Part shown: piece by piece, positions 17,923 to 27,324 of the stretch
Position numbering within the stretch: position 1 is the first letter of the stretch
Layout: each line of letters begins with the position of its first letter
Assembly: GCA_947168395.1 (NCBI GenBank)
Contig: CAMVLT010000002.1
Location: 62,001-126,000 of the forward strand
Source of the DNA: an uncultured Prevotellaceae bacterium
GTDB taxonomy: Bacteria > Bacteroidota > Bacteroidia > Bacteroidales > Bacteroidaceae
DNA: 64,000 bases
Direction: 5' to 3'
Notes under the pieces: generated by a model
Databases searched by the model: none
Told to the model about the DNA's origin: nothing
Seen by the model: only the letters and a program-made list of their open reading frames with translations
Translations under genes and position numbers: made by a program

Positions 17923-18633
17923 ATGAAATATATCGCCTTGCCAACTGCCGATGTGCGTCGCCTGTCCTTCTATTTGGCGATGGAGGAGTACGTTGCCCGC
18001 TATCTCGACGAGCCCGACTGCCTTTTCCTCTGGCAAGTGGAGCCGAGCGTCATTTTCGGCCGCAATCAAGTAGTGGCCAACGAGGTGAACGTCGACTATT
18101 GCCGTGAGCATGGCATCCGCATGTATCGCCGCAAGAGCGGAGGCGGCTGCGTCTATGCCGATATGGACAACCTGATGTGGTCGTTCGTTACTCGGGAGGA
18201 GAACGTAGGCTTCGCCTTCAACCGCTTTGTCAACATGGTGCTGCTGGTACTGCGCAAGGCGGGGGTTGAGGCCACGGGAACGAGCCACAACGACGTGATG
18301 ATAGGCGACCGCAAGGTGTGCGGCACGGCCTGCTACCACCTCAGCGGGCGGAGCATCGTCCACAGCACCATGCTCTACGACACCAACATGGAGCACATGC
18401 TGCATGCCATCACGCCGGGACCTGAGAAGCTGGGGAAACGCGGCATCCAGAGCGTGCGCCAGCGCATTACCCTGCTCAAGGACTACACGCCGCTGAGCTT
18501 GGACGGGGTGAAGGCGCTCATCCGCGAGACACTCTGCGACGAAGAGCGGGTGCTGACGCTCGACGAGGTGGCGGCGATAGAACAGATAGAGCAGACGTAT
18601 CTGCGGGAAGACTTTGTTAAATTAGTACTATAA
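17923..18633 (+). CDS. Lipoate-protein ligase family protein
   Basis: This 236-residue biotin/lipoate ligase-fold enzyme shows the nucleotide-binding RRKSGGGCVYAD (69-80) and the catalytic lysine K131 in GDRKVCGTA. It would attach lipoate (or octanoate) to the swinging lysine of the H protein. It lacks the extra C-terminal accessory domain of E. coli LplA. It is the first gene of the glycine cleavage operon, 3 bases before gcvT. The natural target is therefore probably GcvH, encoded two genes downstream. LipM-like octanoyltransferase is an alternative. Confidence 0.88.
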   Translation: MKYIALPTADVRRLSFYLAMEEYVARYLDEPDCLFLWQVEPSVIFGRNQVVANEVNVDYCREHGIRMYRRKSGGGCVYADMDNLMWSFVTREENVGFAFNRFVNMVLLVLRKAGVEATGTSHNDVMIGDRKVCGTACYHLSGRSIVHSTMLYDTNMEHMLHAITPGPEKLGKRGIQSVRQRITLLKDYTPLSLDGVKALIRETLCDEERVLTLDEVAAIEQIEQTYLREDFVKLVL

Positions 18634-18636
18634 TCT

Positions 18637-19746
18637 ATGGGAATCAGACAAGAAATTGAGAAAAAAGTGAAACGTACCTGTCTGCACGACAAGCACGTGT
18701 CGTTGGGGGCCATGATGGTCGAGTTCGGAGGCTTCGACATGCCTCTGCTTTATCAGTATGCAGGTATTGCACCCGAGCATACCGCCGTCCGTGAACACGT
18801 CGGACTGTTCGACGTGAGCCACATGGGCGAGGTGACAGTACGGGGCCGCGAGGCCGAGCGCTACGTGAACCATATCTTCACCAACGACGTCACAAACATG
18901 CCGGTGGGGAAGATTCTCTATGGCATGATGTGCTACGAAAACGGCGGAACGGTGGACGACCTGCTGGTCTACAAGCTGGGCGAGGACGACTTCTTCCTGG
19001 TCATCAACGCCGCCAACATCGACAAGGACTGGGCGTGGATGCAGCAGCAGGCCGAGGGCTTCGACATCGAACTGAAGAACGAGTCCGACTTCTACGGACA
19101 GATAGCCGTTCAGGGGCCGGAGTCGGAGCATATCGTCGAGACGGTGCTGGGGCTGGAGTGCTCGGATTTGGTGTTCTACACCAGCAAGGTGATAGGCGAG
19201 GCCATCATCTCGCGTACCGGTTACACGGGTGAGGACGGCTTCGAAATATATGCCTCGCACGACTACATCCGCGAGTGCTGGGACAAGCTGATTGCCGCCA
19301 AGGTGCAGCCCTGCGGCCTCGGCTGTCGCGACACGTTGCGCTTCGAGGTGGGGCTGCCGCTCTATGGCGACGAGCTGAGTGAGGACATTTCTCCCGTCAT
19401 GGCCGGACTGACGATGTTTGTGAAGTTCGACAAGCCTGAGTTCATTGGCCGCGAAGCCCTGCTGAAACAGAAGACCGAGGGTGTAAGCCGCAAACTGGTG
19501 GGCATCGAACTGCACGACAAGGCCATACCCCGTCACGGCTACACCGTACTTAATATGGAGGGCCAGCCCATCGGCGAGGTGACGACGGGCTACCACACGC
19601 TGTCGACCGACAAGAGCGTCTGCATGGCACTCATCGACACCGCCTACGCCGCCCTCGGCACCGACGTGCAGATTCAGATTCGCAAAAAGACGTTCCCCGG
19701 CACGGTGGTCAAGAAGCAGTTCTACAACAAGAGTTATAAGAAGTAA
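18637..19746 (+). CDS. gcvT: Glycine cleavage system T protein (aminomethyltransferase)
   Basis: This 369-residue folate-dependent enzyme takes the aminomethyl group from lipoyl-H protein, releases ammonia and makes 5,10-methylene-tetrahydrofolate. Typical stretches are HTAVREHVGLFDVSHMGEV, TNDVTNMPVGKILYGMMC, SRTGYTGEDGFEIY and GLGCRDTLRFEVGLPLYG. The last holds the folate-binding region. The end KKTFPGTVVKKQFY is also standard. It sits between the lipoate ligase and gcvH, 25 bases before the latter. Confidence 0.96.
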   Translation: MGIRQEIEKKVKRTCLHDKHVSLGAMMVEFGGFDMPLLYQYAGIAPEHTAVREHVGLFDVSHMGEVTVRGREAERYVNHIFTNDVTNMPVGKILYGMMCYENGGTVDDLLVYKLGEDDFFLVINAANIDKDWAWMQQQAEGFDIELKNESDFYGQIAVQGPESEHIVETVLGLECSDLVFYTSKVIGEAIISRTGYTGEDGFEIYASHDYIRECWDKLIAAKVQPCGLGCRDTLRFEVGLPLYGDELSEDISPVMAGLTMFVKFDKPEFIGREALLKQKTEGVSRKLVGIELHDKAIPRHGYTVLNMEGQPIGEVTTGYHTLSTDKSVCMALIDTAYAALGTDVQIQIRKKTFPGTVVKKQFYNKSYKK

Positions 19747-19771
19747 CCATCAAATTTTAAGTTCACATAAT

Positions 19772-20152
19772 ATGGCAAAAGTATTGGAAGGACTCTACTA
19801 CTCGGAGTCGCACGAATATGTAAGAGTAGAAGGTGATTATGGCTTTATCGGCATTACCGACTATGCCCAGAACGCATTAGGAAATGTGGTCTATGTCGAC
19901 ATGCCCGAGGTGGATGATGAGGTGACGGCCGGCGAGGAGTTCGGCGCCGTCGAGAGCGTGAAGGCTGCCAGCGACCTGATGTCACCCGTCAGCGGTACGG
20001 TGGTCGAGGTGAACGAGGCTCTGGAAGACCAGCCCGAACTGGTGAACGAGGATGCCTACGAGAACTGGATTATCAAGGTGGAGCTCAGCGACAAGGCCGA
20101 GCTCGACAACCTGATGGACGCCAAGGCCTACGAGGAATTCTGCGCGAAATAA
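19772..20152 (+). CDS. gcvH: Glycine cleavage system H protein
   Basis: This 126-residue lipoyl carrier shuttles the aminomethyl group between P, T and L proteins. The lipoylation lysine is in AVESVKAASD, followed by the SPVSGTVVEVNEAL hairpin. Length and layout are normal. It lies centrally in the operon, 27 bases before gcvPA, and is the likely substrate of the lipoate ligase at 17923-18633. Confidence 0.97.
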   Translation: MAKVLEGLYYSESHEYVRVEGDYGFIGITDYAQNALGNVVYVDMPEVDDEVTAGEEFGAVESVKAASDLMSPVSGTVVEVNEALEDQPELVNEDAYENWIIKVELSDKAELDNLMDAKAYEEFCAK

Positions 20153-20179
20153 TGTTCAACGCTCAACGTTCATCGTTCA

Positions 20180-21493
20180 ATGTACAAGTATTTCCCCCAT
20201 ACTGAGGACGACCTCCAGGCAATGCTGGAAAGAGTGGGCGTCGATTCCATCGGCGCTCTCTACGCCCAGATTCCCGAGGAAATCCGCTTCCGAGGCGACT
20301 ATAACATCCCCCGCGAAGCCAGCGAACTGGAAGTGCGCCAGCTGTTCAGCAAACTTGGCTCCGAGAACCGGCAGCTGACGTGCTTTGCCGGCATGGGCGT
20401 CTATGACCACTACACGCCCGCCGTCATTCCCAACCTGCTTTCCCGTTCGGAACTGTTGACCTCCTACACCCCGTATCAGGCCGAGATTTCGCAGGGAACG
20501 CTGCATTATATCTTCGAATACCAGTCGATGATGGCCGAGCTGACGGGCATGGACATCAGCAACGCCTCACTCTACGACGGCACGACCGCCGCTGCCGAGG
20601 CTATGATGATGGCGGTGGCTGTAGGCAAGAAGGCCAACAAGCTGTTGGTAACGGGAGGCATCAACCCCAAGACCTTCGAGGTGCTGCAGACCTACGCCCT
20701 GCATCAGGGCATCACGCTGGTGGTGCTGCCCGTCAGGGACGGCGTCACCAGTCTCGACGACGTGAAGGCCAAACTGGCCGAGGGCGGCGTGGCTGGCGTG
20801 CTGATGCAGCAGCCCAACGTGACGGGCATCATCGAGGACTTCACCGGATTTGCCGATGCCTGTCATGAGCAGAAGGCTCTTTTCATCATCGACAGCGTGG
20901 CTGCCGACCTCGCCGTGCTCAAGTCGCCGGGCGAGTGGGGAGCCGACATTGCCGTCGGCGACGGCCAGAGCCTCGGCATCCCGATGCTGTGGGGCGGCCC
21001 ATACGTGGGCTATATGTGCTGCACGGAGAAGCTGATACGCAAGATGCCGGGCCGCATCGTCGGCATGACAAAGGACAACCGAGGGCAGCGGGCCTTCGTG
21101 CTGACGCTCCAGGCCCGTGAGCAGCATATCCGCCGGCAGAAGGCCACGTCGAACATCTGCTCGAACCAGAGCCTGATGGCACTCTGGGCTACGGTCTATA
21201 TGTCGCTGATGGGCAAACAGGGACTGAAGGAGGCTGCTGAGCTGTCCTACGCCGGTGCCCACTATCTTTGCGACGAACTGCTGAAGACTGGCCACTTCAC
21301 GCTGGCCAACGACAAGCCCTTCTTCAACGAGTTCTATGTGAAGTATGACGGCGATGCCGATGCACTCTACGACCGTCTCGTCAAGGAAGGCATCCTTCCC
21401 GGCGTCCGCTTTGCCGACGGCTTCCTCTTTGCCGTGACCGAGAAGCGCACGAAAGAAGAAATTGATAACCTCGTAAAACTGGCTGCCTTATGA
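20180..21493 (+). CDS. gcvPA: Glycine dehydrogenase (decarboxylating) subunit 1
   Basis: This 437-residue N-terminal half of the P protein occurs as a separate gene in many bacteria. It carries the typical YNPYQAE-like TSYTPYQAEISQGTLHYIFEYQ regions, TGMDISNASLYDGTTAAAEA and GGPYVGYMC. With subunit 2 it decarboxylates glycine by pyridoxal phosphate chemistry and loads the H protein. The PLP lysine is on the partner. The stop overlaps the gcvPB start by 4 bases (ATGA), which ensures paired translation. Confidence 0.96.
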   Translation: MYKYFPHTEDDLQAMLERVGVDSIGALYAQIPEEIRFRGDYNIPREASELEVRQLFSKLGSENRQLTCFAGMGVYDHYTPAVIPNLLSRSELLTSYTPYQAEISQGTLHYIFEYQSMMAELTGMDISNASLYDGTTAAAEAMMMAVAVGKKANKLLVTGGINPKTFEVLQTYALHQGITLVVLPVRDGVTSLDDVKAKLAEGGVAGVLMQQPNVTGIIEDFTGFADACHEQKALFIIDSVAADLAVLKSPGEWGADIAVGDGQSLGIPMLWGGPYVGYMCCTEKLIRKMPGRIVGMTKDNRGQRAFVLTLQAREQHIRRQKATSNICSNQSLMALWATVYMSLMGKQGLKEAAELSYAGAHYLCDELLKTGHFTLANDKPFFNEFYVKYDGDADALYDRLVKEGILPGVRFADGFLFAVTEKRTKEEIDNLVKLAAL

Positions 21494-22899
21494 ATAACCG
21501 ACTCTATGGAAATCTGATATTCGAACTCTCGAAGCCGGGCCGCAAAGGCTATAGCCTGCCTAAGAACAACTTCGGCGATTACGAGATACCGCAGAGCGTC
21601 CGCCGGCAGGAGGATGCCCAGCTGCCCGAGTGCGACGAACTGACGGTGGTACGTCACTACACGAACCTATCAAATAACAACTTCGGTGTCGATACCGGCT
21701 TCTACCCCCTCGGCTCGTGTACCATGAAGTACAATCCGAAAATCAACGAGGAGATGGCGGCCTTGCCGCAGTTCCAGAACCTGCACCCCCTGCAGCCTGA
21801 CCATACGGTAACGGGAGCACGGGCGCTGATGATACTGCTGGAGCGTTCGCTCTGCGAGCTGACGGGACTGGCACACTTCACCTTCAAGCCCTACGCCGGA
21901 GCCCACGGCGAGCTGACGGGCCTGATGACCATCGACAATTATCATCGTTCGCGGGGTGACCTGCAGCGCAAGAAGGTCATTGTGCCCGACTCGGCCCACG
22001 GCACCAATCCGGCTTCTGCCGCCGTCTGCGGTCTGGAAATCGTCGAGGTAAAATCCCAGGCCAACGGCACCGTCGACCTGGATGACCTACAGCGCATCTG
22101 TTCGCTGTGCGGCGACAGCGTCGCCGCCATGATGATGACCAACCCCAACACCCTCGGCCTCTTCGAGACCCAGATACCGGCCATTGCGAAGCTCATCCAC
22201 GACTGTGGCGGACTGATGTATTACGACGGAGCCAACCTGAACCCGATGCTCGGCGTCTGCCGCCCTGGCGACATGGGCTTCGACGTGATGCACATCAACT
22301 TGCACAAGACGTTCTCGACGCCTCATGGCGGCGGCGGTCCCGGAGCCGGACCCGTTGGTGTCCGCGAGGGCTTGCAGGAGTTCTTCCCCACGGTGTCGCC
22401 CTATCGGGGCAATTTCGGCATAGCCATGCGGGCATACGCCTATATCGCTACGCTGGGCCGTAACTATATCAAGAAGGTGGGACCGTTAGCCACCCTCAAC
22501 GCCAACTACATCAAGGAGTCGCTGAAGGATGTCTACGAGCTGCCCATCGATACGACCTGTTGCCATGAGTTCGTGTTCGACGGCCTGAAGGACAAGTCTA
22601 TGGGCGTCACCACGATGGATGTCGCCAAGCGGTTGCTCGACTATGGCTACCATGCGCCGACCATCTACTTCCCGCTGCTGTTCCACGAAAGCCTCATGAT
22701 TGAGCCGACGGAGAACGAGTCGAAGGAGACGCTCGACAGCTTCATTGCCGTGATGCGCCGCATCGCCGAAGAGGCCAAGACCGACCCCGAACTGGTGAAG
22801 TCGGCTCCGCACGACACACCCATCGGTCGTGTCGACGACGTGCTGGCCGCCAAGCATCCGATAGTAACCTATAAACAGATGGTCAATGACGCAAGCTGA
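21490..22899 (+). CDS. gcvPB: Glycine dehydrogenase (decarboxylating) subunit 2
   Basis: This 469-residue C-terminal half of the P protein has its PLP-binding lysine in MHINLHKTFSTPHGGGGPG. The GFYPLGSCTMKYNPK stretch near the start and DSAHGTNPASAAVCG are also diagnostic. It forms the active decarboxylase with subunit 1. It overlaps gcvPA by 4 bases and lpd by 14 bases. Confidence 0.96.
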   Translation: MNNRLYGNLIFELSKPGRKGYSLPKNNFGDYEIPQSVRRQEDAQLPECDELTVVRHYTNLSNNNFGVDTGFYPLGSCTMKYNPKINEEMAALPQFQNLHPLQPDHTVTGARALMILLERSLCELTGLAHFTFKPYAGAHGELTGLMTIDNYHRSRGDLQRKKVIVPDSAHGTNPASAAVCGLEIVEVKSQANGTVDLDDLQRICSLCGDSVAAMMMTNPNTLGLFETQIPAIAKLIHDCGGLMYYDGANLNPMLGVCRPGDMGFDVMHINLHKTFSTPHGGGGPGAGPVGVREGLQEFFPTVSPYRGNFGIAMRAYAYIATLGRNYIKKVGPLATLNANYIKESLKDVYELPIDTTCCHEFVFDGLKDKSMGVTTMDVAKRLLDYGYHAPTIYFPLLFHESLMIEPTENESKETLDSFIAVMRRIAEEAKTDPELVKSAPHDTPIGRVDDVLAAKHPIVTYKQMVNDAS

Positions 22900-24124
22900 T
22901 CTTATCGTCATCGGCGCGGGGCCGGGGGGCTACCGCGCCGCTGAATATGCCGCCAAGCAAGGGCTGAAGGTCACAATCTTCGAGGCATCGGAAGTGGGCG
23001 GCACTTGCCTGAACAGGGGCTGCATACCCACCAAGACCTACGTCCACGCCGCCTCCTTCGCTGAGGCCCGTGAGCGCATGGCGCAAATCGTGTCCCAACT
23101 GCGGAGCGGAGTGGAAAGCATCCTCGCGCATCCGAACATCACCCTCGTCCGCAGCCGCGTCGAGTTCGCCGATGCCCACACCGTCTCCACGGTTGGCTGC
23201 GACTCGGTCGCAGCTCCCAGCATCATCATCGCCACCGGCTCCGAGACGAAGTGGCTTCCCCTGCCCGACATCAGCGACCCGCGCGTCGTCGACAGCACAG
23301 GCATGCTCGCCGCCGACACCTTGCCTAAGCGCCTCACCATCATCGGTGCCGGCGTCATAGGCATGGAGTTCGCATCGGTGTTCAACCGCTTCGGCTCGGA
23401 GGTGACGGTCATCGAATACCTGAAGGAGTGCCTGCCTGCCCTTGACGCTGATTGTGCCAAGCGGCTGCGCAAGCTGTTGGAGAAGCGTGGCATCACGTTC
23501 AAGATGAAGACTGCTGTCCAGTCGCTTGCCGACATCGATGCCGACCTTATCCTCATGGCGACGGGGCGCAAACCTTGTGTGCAGCCGGATTTCGCAAAGG
23601 CCGGCTTCGAGTACAACGAACGTACGGGCATCACTGTGGACGACAACTTCGAGACGACGGTAAAGGGCATCTACGCCATCGGCGACGTCAACGGCCGCCA
23701 GATGCTGGCCCATGCTGCCGAGATGCAGGCCGTCCGTGCCGTCAACCACATCCTCGGAAAGCCCGACGGCATCCGCTTCGACGTGATGCCTGCCGCCATC
23801 TTCACCGAGCCAGAGGCCGCCTGTGTCGGCCCGTCTGAAGACCAGCTGAAGGCTGCCGGCATCCCGTATGCCTGCCACAAGTCCTTCTGGCGCAGCAACG
23901 GCAAGGCGATGGCCATGAACGAGACGGAGGGTATGCTGAAACTCTTTGTCGGAGCCGGCGATGGTCGCCTGTTGGGCTGCCACGCCTACGGTGCCCATGC
24001 TGCCGACATCATCCAGGAGGTATCTGTACTAATATGTCGCGAAACCACCCTTGGGCAGCTTCGCGACATGGTGCATATTCATCCTACGCTAAGCGAGGTG
24101 CTTAGCGCAGCTTGTTCTCTGTGA
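22886..24124 (+). CDS. lpdA: Dihydrolipoyl dehydrogenase (L protein)
   Basis: This 412-residue flavin disulfide reductase reoxidises dihydrolipoyl-H protein with NAD+. The FAD motif is IVIGAGPGGYRAAEYA, the redox disulfide is GGTCLNRGCIPTKT, the NAD motif is IIGAGVIGMEFASVF, and the C-terminal active histidine is in VHIHPTLSEVL. At 412 residues it is about 40-60 shorter than usual, mainly in the central region. Its start lies inside gcvPB (14-base overlap). Its end overlaps the convergent GH28 gene by 23 bases, so no terminator fits between them. It completes the system in one operon. Confidence 0.93.
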   Translation: MTQADLIVIGAGPGGYRAAEYAAKQGLKVTIFEASEVGGTCLNRGCIPTKTYVHAASFAEARERMAQIVSQLRSGVESILAHPNITLVRSRVEFADAHTVSTVGCDSVAAPSIIIATGSETKWLPLPDISDPRVVDSTGMLAADTLPKRLTIIGAGVIGMEFASVFNRFGSEVTVIEYLKECLPALDADCAKRLRKLLEKRGITFKMKTAVQSLADIDADLILMATGRKPCVQPDFAKAGFEYNERTGITVDDNFETTVKGIYAIGDVNGRQMLAHAAEMQAVRAVNHILGKPDGIRFDVMPAAIFTEPEAACVGPSEDQLKAAGIPYACHKSFWRSNGKAMAMNETEGMLKLFVGAGDGRLLGCHAYGAHAADIIQEVSVLICRETTLGQLRDMVHIHPTLSEVLSAACSL

Positions 24125-25520
24125 GTTTTACATTGACGAGCGTCAGCTTGGCTGTCGGCTCGTCAATGTCTTTTCCTACCTTATTATATATAATGGAGCA
24201 GTCGCTGATGTCGATGTCGTGGACGCAGTCGAGGCCCTTGATGCCACTGGCCTTGATGCCGGTGTAGGCTCCCCGGCAGACGACGCGGCTGATGTGGATG
24301 TCCTGGAAGTCGGGGGCCAGCCGCCGCATCTCGTCGGTTATGACGGGGTCTTTACCGTCGTCGCCAGCGTGGCGGTTGACGTAGTCGCACTGGAAGATGA
24401 TGGCTTCGTCCTTGATGTCGGCCATCATGATGTCGCTGATGTACATCCGCTCGGTCTTGCCGCCGCGTCCCAGTCCGCTTTTGAAGCGCAACCCTACGTC
24501 AGTACCGAGGAAACGGTTGTGGCGCACCACCATATCGCGCACGCCGCCGGTGGTCTCGCTGCCCAGCACAAAGCCGCCGTGGGCATGATAGACGGTGTTG
24601 TCCTGTATCAGAATATCCTGGCAGCCCCATACGTCCCATCCTTTCTTCTGTGAGCCGCTCTTCATGCAGAGCCCGTCGTCGCCCACATTGACGGTGGCAT
24701 TGACGATGAGAGCCTGGTGGCAGTCGCTGAGGTCAATGCCGTCGCCGTTCTGCACGTTCCACGGACAGCGCACGGTGATGCCGTCGATAATGATGTTGCG
24801 GCAGTAGCAGGGATGGACGTGGAAACGGGGCGAGTTCTGGAAGGTAACGCCTTCGAAGAGTATGTTCTCACACTGCTCGAAGCGCACCAGGTCGTTGCGC
24901 ATCCCTTCCTGCTTCACGGGACTGTCGGCAATGTCGGGATAGCCGCTGTTCAGCTGCCACGGGTACCAGAGGTCGCCTTTCTCGGTCACCTGCCCGCCCA
25001 TGTCGGTGTAGAGTTTCCACTCCACGTCGCTCATCTTGCTGCGCTTCACGGGACGCCACTGCTGGCCGTTGCCGTCGATGATGCCCTGACCGGTGATGGC
25101 GATGTTGCGGCACTTCGTAGCCCAGATGCAGGGATATGCCTTCTTGGACGTTCCGTTCGGCTCGATGTAGAGCCGCTTGTCGGGCGAGAAGTAAATGACG
25201 GCGTTCTTGTCGAGGTGCAGTTCTATGCCCGACTTCAGTTCGATGGGGCCTGTCAGCCATACCCCCTCGGGCACGAAAAGCCGCCCGCCGCCCTTCCCGG
25301 CTAATTGCGCAATGCCTTTCCGGAACGCTTCGGTGCAGAGGGTTACGCCGTCGCCCACGCCGCCGAAGTCGGTAAGCGAGACTTCTTGCTGGGAAATCAC
25401 TACGTCCTCCACCTGTTTCACAGGCGTCGGCAGGTTCTGGTAATACTTGCTGTAGTTGCCGGCTTGCATCGTTGCTACCGTCAACAGCATGAGGGTTAAA
25501 AGGAAATTGTTCTTTGTCAT
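24102..25520 (-). CDS. Glycoside hydrolase family 28 (polygalacturonase-like), secreted
   Basis: The product is 472 residues. A signal peptide (MTKNNFLLTLMLLTVATMQA) precedes a right-handed beta-helix. Family signs are TDFGGVGDGVTLCTEAF, the WNVQNGDGIDLSDC region with the catalytic NxD-like aspartates, VGDDGLCMKSG (DD pair) and HGGFVLGSE (G-H region). GH28 enzymes cleave galacturonan or rhamnogalacturonan in pectin, in the periplasm or at the surface. The start at 25520 is preferred over the ATG at 25550, which falls in the promoter -7 box (25548-25555). Together with the GH53 enzyme at 28327 it suggests pectin use. Confidence 0.92.
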   Translation of the reverse strand: MTKNNFLLTLMLLTVATMQAGNYSKYYQNLPTPVKQVEDVVISQQEVSLTDFGGVGDGVTLCTEAFRKGIAQLAGKGGGRLFVPEGVWLTGPIELKSGIELHLDKNAVIYFSPDKRLYIEPNGTSKKAYPCIWATKCRNIAITGQGIIDGNGQQWRPVKRSKMSDVEWKLYTDMGGQVTEKGDLWYPWQLNSGYPDIADSPVKQEGMRNDLVRFEQCENILFEGVTFQNSPRFHVHPCYCRNIIIDGITVRCPWNVQNGDGIDLSDCHQALIVNATVNVGDDGLCMKSGSQKKGWDVWGCQDILIQDNTVYHAHGGFVLGSETTGGVRDMVVRHNRFLGTDVGLRFKSGLGRGGKTERMYISDIMMADIKDEAIIFQCDYVNRHAGDDGKDPVITDEMRRLAPDFQDIHISRVVCRGAYTGIKASGIKGLDCVHDIDISDCSIIYNKVGKDIDEPTAKLTLVNVKLTENKLR

Positions 25521-25547
25521 AGTCAGTAGAATGATGAATCTTTGGTG

Positions 25548-25555
25548 CAAAGATA
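25548..25555 (-). promoter_or_regulatory. -7 box of the GH28 gene
   Basis: Read on the minus strand, TATCTTTG followed by CACC, 27 bases before the ATG. No clear -33 TTTG. Confidence 0.5.
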
Positions 25556-25574
25556 CAAATAATTAGCAGAAATG

Positions 25575-25606
25575 TTTGGCGTTTTACGTTTTTTTGCGTA
25601 TTTTTG
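25575..25606 (+). promoter_or_regulatory. Promoter of the HerA-like ATPase gene
   Basis: TTTG (25575-25578), 20 bases, then TATTTTTG (25599-25606). This rules out the in-frame ATG at 25572 and supports the start at 25638. Confidence 0.75.
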
Positions 25607-25637
25607 CCATCAAATCATCACTAAAAGACCAATTTCT

Positions 25638-27206
25638 ATGTTAGACAAGGAACGCGGGCTATATATCGCCCATTGCGCCGAGGGCGCACTCAGTATTACA
25701 GGTAAGATGGCCAACCGGCATGGACTGATTGCTGGTGCTACGGGTACGGGTAAGACGGTTACGCTGCAGGTGATGGCCGAAACCTTCTGTCAGGCAGGCG
25801 TACCCTGCTTCATGGCCGATATGAAGGGCGACCTCAGCGGCATCTCGCAAGTGGGCAAAATGAGCGGTTTCATCGAGAAAAGACTGCCTGAATTTGGTAT
25901 CGGGAACCCTGAGTTCCAGGCTTGTCCCGTCCGCTTCTATGATGTGTTTGGCGAGCAAGGTCATCCCATGCGTGCCACCGTCAGCCAGATGGGACCTCAG
26001 TTGCTGAGTCGCCTGCTCCAGTTGAACGAGACGCAGGACGGCGTTCTCAACATTGTGTTCCGCATTGCCGACGAGCGCGGGCTGCTCATCCTCGACCTGA
26101 AGGACTTGCGCTCGATGCTCGACTACGTGGCACAGCACGCCAAGGAGTACACCACCCAGTATGGCAACATTTCTTCGGCCACGGTGGGTGCCATCCAGCG
26201 TGCCCTGCTGCAGTTGGAGACCCAGGGTGCCGACAAGTTCTTCGGTGAACCGTCGTTCGACATCTACGACCTGCTGCAGACCGAAGGCGGCAAGGGCGTA
26301 ATGAGTGTGTTGGCTGCCGACAAGCTGATGATGCAGCCCAAGCTCTACTCCACCTTCCTGTTGTGGCTGCTCAGCGAGCTCTACTCCACATTGCCCGAGG
26401 TGGGCGACCTGCCGCTGCCCAAGCTGGTATTCTTCTTCGACGAGGCCCACATGCTGTTCGACGGTACATCGAAGGCCCTGCTCGACAAGATTGAGCAGGT
26501 CATACGCCTGATTCGCTCGAAGGGTGTGGGTATCTACTTCATCACCCAGAGTCCGACGGATATTCCCGAAGTCATCCTTGGACAGTTAGGCAACCGTGTA
26601 CAGCATGCCCTCCGTGCCTATACGCCGAAGGACCAGAAAGCCGTGAAGACGGCCGCCGATACTTTCCGTGCCAACCCCGCGTTCAAGACCGACGAGGCCA
26701 TCATGAACCTCGAAACGGGCGAGGCCTTGGTATCGTTGCTTGACGAGAAGGGCGCTCCCAGCATCGTACAGCGTGCCAAGATACTGTTCCCACTTTCGCA
26801 GATTGGTGCCGTCACCGAGGGGCAGCGCTTAGACATCATCAAGCAGAGCTGTATCTACGGCAAGTACGATACGCCAATTGACCGCGAGAGTGCCTACGAG
26901 ATGCTGGTGAAAGAGACTGAGCTGGCCAAGGCTTCCCAAGACTCAGAAGAAGTGGAGGCTCCTGAGACCTCAGCCAAAAAGAAGAAGCCCGGCATTGTGA
27001 GCAAAGTGATGAAGGCGGTGATGACTGCCGTTACGTCAACCTTGGCCGCCCTGTTAGGCAGCTATGTCAGCGAGAAGGTGAGCGGCAAGAAGTCCAAGTC
27101 GCGCACGTCAGCCAGGGAACGTGTCGTGAAGAACGCCACGAGTGCTGCCACCCGCACCATTACCAAGGAACTGACCCGCGACATACTCGGGAACCTTGTG
27201 AAGTGA
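25638..27206 (+). CDS. HerA/YjgR-like ATPase (DUF853 family)
   Basis: The product is 522 residues. The Walker A is [15 protein letters not shown] near residue 35, and a Walker [14 protein letters not shown] follows in the middle. [34 protein letters not shown] is the sensor and arginine region of the HerA/FtsK-like P-loop group. The C-terminal 90 residues are rich in K, S and A, ending in a basic tail. YjgR-type proteins are conserved but of unknown physiological role, probably acting on DNA or as motor ATPases. There is no NurA nuclease gene beside it. It is monocistronic and ends at the shared hairpin with ddh. Confidence 0.88.
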   Translation: MLDKERGLYIAHCAEGALSITGKMANRHGLIAGATGTGKTVTLQVMAETFCQAGVPCFMADMKGDLSGISQVGKMSGFIEKRLPEFGIGNPEFQACPVRFYDVFGEQGHPMRATVSQMGPQLLSRLLQLNETQDGVLNIVFRIADERGLLILDLKDLRSMLDYVAQHAKEYTTQYGNISSATVGAIQRALLQLETQGADKFFGEPSFDIYDLLQTEGGKGVMSVLAADKLMMQPKLYSTFLLWLLSELYSTLPEVGDLPLPKLVFFFDEAHMLFDGTSKALLDKIEQVIRLIRSKGVGIYFITQSPTDIPEVILGQLGNRVQHALRAYTPKDQKAVKTAADTFRANPAFKTDEAIMNLETGEALVSLLDEKGAPSIVQRAKILFPLSQIGAVTEGQRLDIIKQSCIYGKYDTPIDRESAYEMLVKETELAKASQDSEEVEAPETSAKKKKPGIVSKVMKAVMTAVTSTLAALLGSYVSEKVSGKKSKSRTSARERVVKNATSAATRTITKELTRDILGNLVK

Positions 27207-27244
27207 AAAGTGAATAGGGAAAAGTGAAAAGTGAATAGGGGACA

Positions 27245-27304
27245 GTGAATAATTTGCTGCCGCCGTCCCATCAGTTGTAGGAATGGCGGCAGCAAATTAT
27301 TCAC
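27245..27304. terminator. Bidirectional hairpin terminator between HerA-like gene and ddh
   Basis: GTGAATAATTTGCTGCCGCC (27245-27264) pairs perfectly with 27285-27304. The core is the same as in the terminator at 2394-2472, down to the GGAATGGCGGCAGCAAA arm, although the genes are unrelated. Confidence 0.85.
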
Positions 27305-27324
27305 TTTTCCCTATTCCTTTTCCC

